Assembly (NCBI GenBank): GCA_030765065.1
Contig: CM060986.1
Span: forward strand, 137,175,142-137,239,141
Direction of reading: 5' to 3'
DNA: 64,000 bases
From: Deroplatys truncata
Taxonomy: Eukaryota > Arthropoda > Insecta > Mantodea > Mantidae
How positions within the stretch are numbered: position 1 is the stretch's first letter; each line of letters starts with the position of its first letter. Made by a program: the position numbers and the translations under genes. Below, piece by piece: positions 57,385-64,000 of this stretch. The notes under the pieces are model-generated. The model saw only the letters and a program-made list of their open reading frames with translations, searched no databases and was not told the DNA's origin.

Positions 57385-57628
57385 AGGGCGTTACTGGGTT
57401 CAAACCGGCAAAGGGCGATGCATTTTTTTCGGTCGTAAAATTCTTAGCATGGCTTCCTTCGGAAGGGAAGTAAAGCCGGTGGTTTAAGACACGTAAAAGA
57501 ACCTCAAGCCTGATAAACAGGCCTCTGAGCACAATTACTCGCCTTTCACGTCCAATAATAGGTAGAATGGGACGTTAAGGACCACGGCAGTTAAAGAGCG
57601 TCCATAAATGAAACTCAATTTAATTTAA
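57385..57628 (+). mobile_element. SINE-A copy, opposite orientation
   Basis: Reads from a decayed head (GGGTTCAAACCGGC) through the SINE-A body to the CTCAATTTAATTTAATT tail. An LTR-like repeat starts at 57631, immediately after the tail. Confidence 0.82.
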
Positions 57629-57630
57629 TT

Positions 57631-58464
57631 TGTCGCGGTGTTATGTTCGTGTTATCTTATTTGCTGGCGCCTGTTATTGTTTTACTATTTTGAATTTTGG
57701 GTTCTTTGTCCTCCGGCTAGCTATTATTACTCAGTCGAGCAAATATCTCTTGAATAGGGTGTGTAAACGAAAGGAGTTGTTACTAAAAGATAACACTGAT
57801 AAAAGAATTTGTTTTTACACTTTTATTGCCGTCACACTTAATTAATTTCACAGATTTAATCTTGATACACGCCTGACTGAAACTGTTATATTTTCGAATG
57901 TAACTACAATCACTTATTTGCCGCGCACTATTAATTCGCGTATTTCACATTTTGTAACTAACTTTACGACGCGAGAGATTCTGTAGAATTTCGTAATGTG
58001 TACTTCGTGAATGCTTCCGTGTAACTCGCGAGAGAGATTTCTTAGAACTGCGCGACGTTTGCCTTGTGAATGATACTGTAGAACTGCGCGATACTTGCAT
58101 TGGTTCTAGAATTTATACTCCCTCACCCCGATATGCCTAAACATTATAATAGAGCTGCTATTGGTTAATAAATCGCGCCAACATTAGCATCTATTTCGTC
58201 AGCCAATAAAAATTACAAAAACATATGCTCTAGGGAAGATATTCCCTCCATTTCTAAAGAAAGGCACGCTACCCTGACGTCATTTGTTTGTCTCTTCTAA
58301 TTGATAAACAACTCACCCCATCGCTTCATTGTTACCCGCTCCTATTGTCATTTTCAGCGAGGCCGTGTAAACTTATTTCCTAACAATGCTTATAATTAAC
58401 AAACATCTCAAATCATTGTCATACAATAATGTTAATTTACACTACAATCACTCTGGCATTCACA
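57631..58464 (-). repeat. LTR of the same second family, inverted copy
   Basis: 834 bp, reverse-complement match to 51910-52754 with the same ends (plus strand TGTCGCGG...GGCATTCACA). No matching duplication was seen, and a SINE tail abuts it. Confidence 0.7.
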
Positions 58465-58489
58465 GTGTTGTGATATAAAATACTGCCTC

Positions 58490-58760
58490 AAAGTTTAAGG
58501 CGGTGCCGATGGACCTTGGCTTCTCACAACCCCGCCTGGAAGAAAAACCGCCCAGATGTCCCCAATCTCCCATGGGTATTGGGAACCACTGCCCCGCCGA
58601 GTCCATCTCAATCCAAACGACACTTACGGTGGGGCTCAGACGTTTGGCTCAGCGTAACGTCAGAAGAACCACGAGTGCTCAGTGTCCGCAGCGCCTGCAC
58701 CCGGCAGCTAAAGGGGTTGGAACCCCCCTCACGGGGAAGAGCGTTGTACATATAACTCAC
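58490..58760. other. GC-rich island of unknown origin
   Basis: Two overlapping plus frames (58503-58775 and 58516-58755) reflect composition rather than a visible domain. It directly follows the inverted LTR. Confidence 0.35.
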
Positions 58761-59176
58761 AATGTGAAATATTAAGAATACTTTTATTTTCTTAAATTCA
58801 TTTGCCTCTCAATAAACATACCATATAATAAAACGTTTTATTGAGGATTAAAAGGGGAAGCAATGCTTCCATCACATCCTTTGACTCTGAAATTTGCATA
58901 CATACTTTTAAAGCCAGAAACGGCACAGTAAGTAATAATCAAATGAACATGATATTCATTATGGTGAAGCTAGCTGTTTACGGACGGAATACCAAAATAC
59001 TGGATGGAAAGAGTACAAGAGGCATTCTAAAAGTTATCGGCCTCACTCAGAGATTGCTGTGATAATTACGTGCGAGTGCCTTCTAGCCAATGAACGATCT
59101 CATTGAAGCCTAATTCGCCAATCAAAATTAAACTTATTCGATAGTCTTAAAACATGGTCCTCAAAAAATAATAGTT

Positions 59177-59800
59177 TTACTTTCTCTACTACGTATAGTA
59201 AGTAGGGGAAGTATTGTATTCCACCCAAAAATCCGATACCGAGATTTCACCGGAAATGCATGTTTTGAGAACCCCTGAATCCAAAAAAACATTTTTGAAA
59301 ACATGTCCGTGCGTGTGTCTGTGAACAACATAACTCAGAAACGAACAGTCGGATAAACACCAAACTTGGTATTTAGGTTCAGCATCTTCAAGAGATGCCT
59401 CACGAAGGTTTTCAAGAAAATCGCCCCACTCCAGATTATCCTTTACATGGAACATTTTCGACAATTTTAATTTTCTCAAAAATGGCTCTAACGATTTTGA
59501 TTAAAATATCATATGTTTAAGATATTTTCATGACAAATGAAATGTATATCTCGAATTTTCTGGGAATGTCTCCAAAAGTATTCTTCATTGTGAACGACTT
59601 TTGCATAACTGGTAAACCATTAAAGATAGACAAAGTTTTACTACACAAAAAATGTAGATCACGTTAAAATACACAATTTATCTCGTATACATTTTTTGTT
59701 GCTGAGTGAACCATTTTAGAGATATTGCTTGTTAATCCCTTAAAGTTTCCAATACTTATACTTTTTGTCAAATTCGTTATTCATTTTTTATGTCCTGGAC
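59177..59800 (-). repeat. Repeat B copy, inverted
   Basis: Full-length reverse complement of 266-890, with almost no CA tract. Confidence 0.87.
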
Positions 59801-60702
59801 ATGCAAAGAGAATGGAATACTCCACATAGCAAATACCTCTTAAAATATTTGACTATCGCTTAAATACTACCATATTCCCCTTGCACCTACAAGAAAATTA
59901 GCAATAAGATTAACATCTCGATTAACATGAAGCATATGGAGAATAAGCGTTTGTAAACATAGTTTGTACAAGAGTAGGAAGCTTATTCTCATGCATTTTC
60001 CTGTTCACTCTTGGCGATTGGTATAAACATTAAAAATGGCGAGGTTTGGTGATATGCGAATTCAAAATCGTAAAAAACGGGTGCAAGATCTAACATGACG
60101 TAATACAAAAAGAAACAAAAAGGAGGATGGATTCAGGTAAGCACTTCAGTAATTATATTAAAAGTACAAAAGATGGCATCGTTTTCGCATTGTAATCAAC
60201 TTACCGAATTCCCCTCTTGCTTATAATTTGTATCAGGCAATTTAAGTAATCTTTCATAGTCATTCTTGTTGTTATTAGATAATAATTCGTTAAAATTTCC
60301 GAAAAATCTATGATATTGCCGAAGATAGTAAGTATAATTTTTAGATGGCGTACTGTAAAGTTTCCGACGCAAGAATGCAGTCACTTGTTTGTGAAGTATG
60401 TATAACAAACTAGCGTTATCACTTTATATAAAATGGATAAAACTGAAATACGGGCTGTGATAAAGAATATCTTTTGAAGGAAAAAATCCTACCCAAGGTA
60501 CGTAGAAACAAAACTGAAATAACATAGAATATATAAACAGGTGCTATTCTCGTGATAACAGAATAATAAAATTCGTAAAATTAAAATTTTAGTAATAATA
60601 ATTATCATTTATTTCTGTCATCGCTATTAGGACACACAATTTGAAGGACTTCAATGCAACGGATTCTAAAGAAACGAAGATTACACCTCTTTAAGCTGTA
60701 CT
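59801..60702. other. Unassigned stretch
   Basis: Its first part (59801-59985) shares blocks with 49770-49940, partly inverted, so another dispersed repeat is likely. No gene. Confidence 0.4.
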
Positions 60703-60704
60703 TA

Positions 60705-61938
60705 CACTATGTGATCAAAAGTATCCGGATACCCCATAAACATACGTTTTTCATCTTATGTTCGTTGTGCTGCCACCTACTGCCTGGTACTCATTATTCG
60801 CGACCTCAGTAGTCATTAGACATCGTGAAACAGCAGAATGGGACGCTCCGTGGAACTCAGGGCTTCGAACGTGGTCAGGTGATTGGGTGTCACTTGTCTG
60901 AAGTCAGAAGTCTGTACGCAAGATTTCCGCACTCCTGAACATCCCTAGGTTCACTGTTTCTGATGTGATAGTGAAGTGAAAACGTGAAAGGATATGTACA
61001 GCACAAAAGCGTACAGGCCGACCTCATCTGTTGACTGACAGAGATCGCCGACATTTGAAGAGGTCGTAAAGAGTAATTATCCAGACCATCACACAGGAAT
61101 TCCAAACTGCATCAGGATCCACTCCAAGTACTATGACAGTTAGGCGTGAGGTGAGAAACCTTGGATTCCATGGTCGAGCGGCTGCTCATAAGCCACACAT
61201 CACGCAGGAAAATGCCAAACGACGCCTCGCTTGGTGTAAGGAGCGTCAACATTACACGATTGAACAGTGGCAAAACATTGTGTGGAGTGACGAATCACGG
61301 TACACAATATGACAATCCGATGGCAGGATGTGGGTATGGCGAATGCCCGGTGAACGTCATCTGCCAGCGTGTGTAATGCCAACAGTGAAATTCGGAGGTG
61401 GTGGTGCTATGATGTGGTCGTGTTTTTCCTGGAGGGGGCAACCCTTGTTGTTTTGCGTGGCACGATCACAGCGCAGACCTACATTGATATTTCAAGCACC
61501 TTCTTGCTTCCCACTGTTGAAGAGCAATTCGGGGATGGCGATTGCATCTTTCAACATGATCGAGCATCTGTTCATACTGCACGGGCTGTGGCGGAGTGGT
61601 TACACGACAATAACATCCCTGTAATGGACTGACCTGCACAGAGTCCCGACCTGAATCCTGTAGAACACCTTTGGGATGTTTTGGAACGCCGACTTCATGC
61701 CAGGCCTCACAACCTACATCGATACCTCTTCTCAGTTCGGCGCTCCGTGAATAATGGGCTGCCATTCCCCAAAAAACCTTCCAGCACCTGATTGAAAGTA
61801 TGCCTGTGAGAGTGAACGCTGTCATCAAGGCTAAGTGTTGGCAAACACCATATTGACTTCCAGCATTACCGAAGGAGGGCGCCACGATCTTGTACGTCAT
61901 TTTCAGCCAGGTATCCGGATACTTTTGATCACGTAATG
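60705..61938 (+). mobile_element. Tc1-like DNA transposon, inactive
   Basis: 1234 bp between TA dinucleotides (60703-60704 and 61939-61940), with 29-bp near-perfect terminal inverted repeats at 60705-60733 and 61910-61938 sharing GTGATCAAAAGTATCCGGAT. The length and TA target are typical of Tc1/mariner. Confidence 0.94.
60850..61850 (+). pseudogene. Tc1-like transposase pseudogene
   Basis: Motifs in order but in several frames: HITQENAKRRLAWCKERQHY near 61200, IVWSDES near 61280 (first catalytic Asp), a [12 protein letters not shown] block near 61400, [17 protein letters not shown] near 61550 (second Asp) and SPDLNPVEHLWDVLERRL near 61645-61700 (DLNPVEH with the Glu). At least three stops or shifts, including an in-frame stop just after the WSDES motif. 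Confidence 0.9.
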
Positions 61939-61940
61939 TA

Positions 61941-63433
61941 TATTAACAACTTTTGGAAACGATTTCGAGCATCGCGTATCATTTAGCAGGCTCGCAGATA
62001 AGACGAAAACTCTTTTTAATCAGGTAGGTTTTATGTGGAAATAAATGTTATTTCGCGTGTGACTCCAGAGTGAACAAATGTAATCTCATCCTGAAAATCT
62101 CCACTTTTTAAGAGCACAATACACTCTTGGGAAGCTAATGTGTGGTACGGTATTCTAGGAGACGTAATAATTTGACCGATACAAGTATGTAGTCCCTTGG
62201 CTCACGGTCAGCTTTATTGGCAATTCTTGCAGGATGAGTTGAATCAAGAGAACCTGTATAAGACGTCCGACGTGGTGAATGAAACACTGTTTTCAGCAGA
62301 ATTGTACATCGCCTTATTATTCAAAGTGTTAAAAGTATGAATTAGGCATACTTGCGCTTCACTATTATGAGAAATGCTGTTTCCATTATGATAATGAGAG
62401 GCATGCATGAAGAAGTAAACGTATCCGAATATTTGTAATTATGAATTATGCGCTAACAGCTGACAACAAGTGACCGGTGTCACCTTCTGACGTCGTCTTC
62501 AATATCTGCTGTTGATACTGCTGCCGGCTGCTACAGTGGTTGGCTATGAGATCTTTCTCTCAGGTTATGCGTGGGCGTATTTTGAAAGGATAACATCGGT
62601 TTAAATTGACTGAGAAATTTAATATGATCTAATAGTTGAACTATTCCAGCGAGTTGTCGATCATTTGACGACAAAGAATGAAACCGATTGTGAATCGTAA
62701 CACTCTAACCTATAACAATTGAATTATTATACCTGCTAACTTCTGCAGCATCAATTTTATGGTTTGAAATAACTGTTTCTGCAATAAAAGAAACTACAAG
62801 CGTAACCTGCTGTGAGTTGCTAAAATCCTTACCGGCAAAACCCCTCGCGGCTACCGCTAAGTAACTGATAATCCTGCGCGATCTTAATCGTTACGAACTG
62901 CCGGTCAGCGTAAAGGATTGTAAGCCCCTAAGGTTGTACATAAAAGAAAGAAAAGCGCTAATTTTAGCAATACGCGCCCTTTTAATAACTTAAGCTCCAC
63001 CTAATTTAGAACTACCCCACCAAGGTTACTTCTCACGCGGTCCAATACTAAAAGCTCTTACGTATGCGTCTCTCACCTTTTTTTACTATGCGGAACCTCC
63101 CCAAATCTAAGAATTCAATTTTCTTTTCTCTTTTACAGAATTTCTGTCTACGTGATTGTTCAAACGTACTGAACTTAACTCTAACTGCATTCTTGGAATC
63201 TTTGTGCTAAGCGTTCGTTACTCACGCTGTTACTAATGACTTTTCTTAACATGAGTCACTAATGGCCTTTTTCTACGGACAAAACTTTCAACTCAAGCTT
63301 ATTATATCATACATTGATTTAATATACGGAAACTATTTATTGCAATTGTTTCTTCTTACCATCATTTCTGTATTTAAATATTTATACTTTTCCGTCAATG
63401 ATTACGGTATTACAGGTTATGTGAGTTATACTT
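61941..63433. other. Unassigned stretch
   Basis: No gene or defined element seen. Confidence 0.45.
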
Positions 63434-63611
63434 TCAGGAAGGGAAGTAAAGCTGGTGGCCCCGTGTCGTAGATTTACGGTACGTAAAACAACCGTAAACC
63501 TGATAAAAAGGCATCTGAGCAAAATTTCCGGTCTTTCACGCCCAGTATAGAAAGGGAAGCTAAGAACCACGCTAAAGAACGTCCATAAATAAAACTCAAT
63601 TTAATTTAATT
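63434..63611 (+). mobile_element. SINE-A copy, 5' truncated
   Basis: Only the body and tail (from GGAAGGGAAGTAAAGC) remain; the tRNA-like head is missing. Confidence 0.82.
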
Positions 63612-64000
63612 TTATACGTTTTTAAAATAAATAATAAAAATAATAAAAAGAAAGAAAAACAGCTAAATATGCTCGTTTTCAAGCACTGGTCATTTAGAAT
63701 GCTCTCTACCATGTCAGTATGCAAGCCGCTTTACAGCTCTGCGTAGGCAAACCTTTTGATATTCGCGTTATCCTGAACAAATAGCTTCAAGAGAACACCT
63801 CATGTGGAGGCATCTAGTAGGTCAATGTTTATAAGTTACACAAATGAGGGGAACACCTCGCGCATGCGACCTATTGTGGCTACTACCCCCGCACGAGGAA
63901 GGGATGACGTTAAGGACCACAGGAGGCTACAGGCAGCAGACAGACAGGCCACAGAGAAGTCCCTAGCAATTTTAGGCTCGAAGACACGTGTTACTACTAG
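63612..64000. other. Unassigned window end
   Basis: Nothing recognised. Confidence 0.45.

Noticed and set aside
58503-58775. A gene in the GC-rich island
   Set aside because: Two overlapping frames with no domain, no splice context and no start context; composition explains them.

Overview
The window is eukaryotic, repeat-rich DNA and most likely comes from an arthropod, probably an insect. Evidence: tRNA-derived SINEs, decayed LINEs, a P-type transposon with a THAP-domain transposase, a Tc1-like element, and a Ty3/gypsy element with envelope genes of the baculovirus-F/errantivirus type. I see no convincing host gene. Almost every recognisable coding sequence belongs to a mobile element.

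The centrepiece is one 23.9 kb LTR retrotransposon on the minus strand (11088-34994). Its two 816-bp LTRs look identical, and an ATAT target duplication flanks it inside an older SINE. In its own reading direction it carries: 5' LTR (34179-34994), leader, gag (33795-32443), a textbook -1 frameshift signal, pol with protease-RT-RNase H (to 30206), an in-frame TAA, integrase (30205-28919), an intronless transmembrane ADAM metalloprotease-disintegrin gene (28159-21504), a region with splice signals and a possible small ORF, an F-like envelope with a furin-type site (17878-15821), a second paralogous envelope without that site (15132-13315), and the 3' LTR (11088-11903). The LTR has a perfect three-unit heat-shock element inside a 10-bp inverted repeat, upstream of a TATA-like box.

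The ADAM gene is split by a 4362-bp P-type DNA transposon (22480-26841). This has 39-bp perfect terminal inverted repeats, an 8-bp target duplication, and a THAP-domain transposase frameshifted in a GA run. Without the P element and one copy of the duplication, the ADAM halves are in register and cover signal peptide, prodomain, zinc protease, disintegrin, Cys-rich, EGF-like, membrane and proline-rich tail segments. The retroelement without its passenger is about 19.5 kb. The order of events reads directly: SINE, then gypsy element, then P element (or the P element was carried in).

Left flank (1-11030): two adjacent copies of a CA-containing repeat, four degenerate LINE fragments, a foldback element and a SINE with a 13-bp duplication. 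Right flank (35000-64000): LINE pieces, a second foldback element, a solo LTR that also carries a heat-shock element and ATAT duplications, a hAT-like MITE, three SINE families, two inverted copies of another LTR, further copies of the CA-containing repeat, and a dead Tc1-like element (60705-61938).

The likely undescribed system is the retroelement: a possible complex, envelope-bearing element that has taken up a full ADAM metalloprotease alongside two diverged envelope proteins under a stress-type promoter. The viral-type genes are described only as they stand in the sequence.
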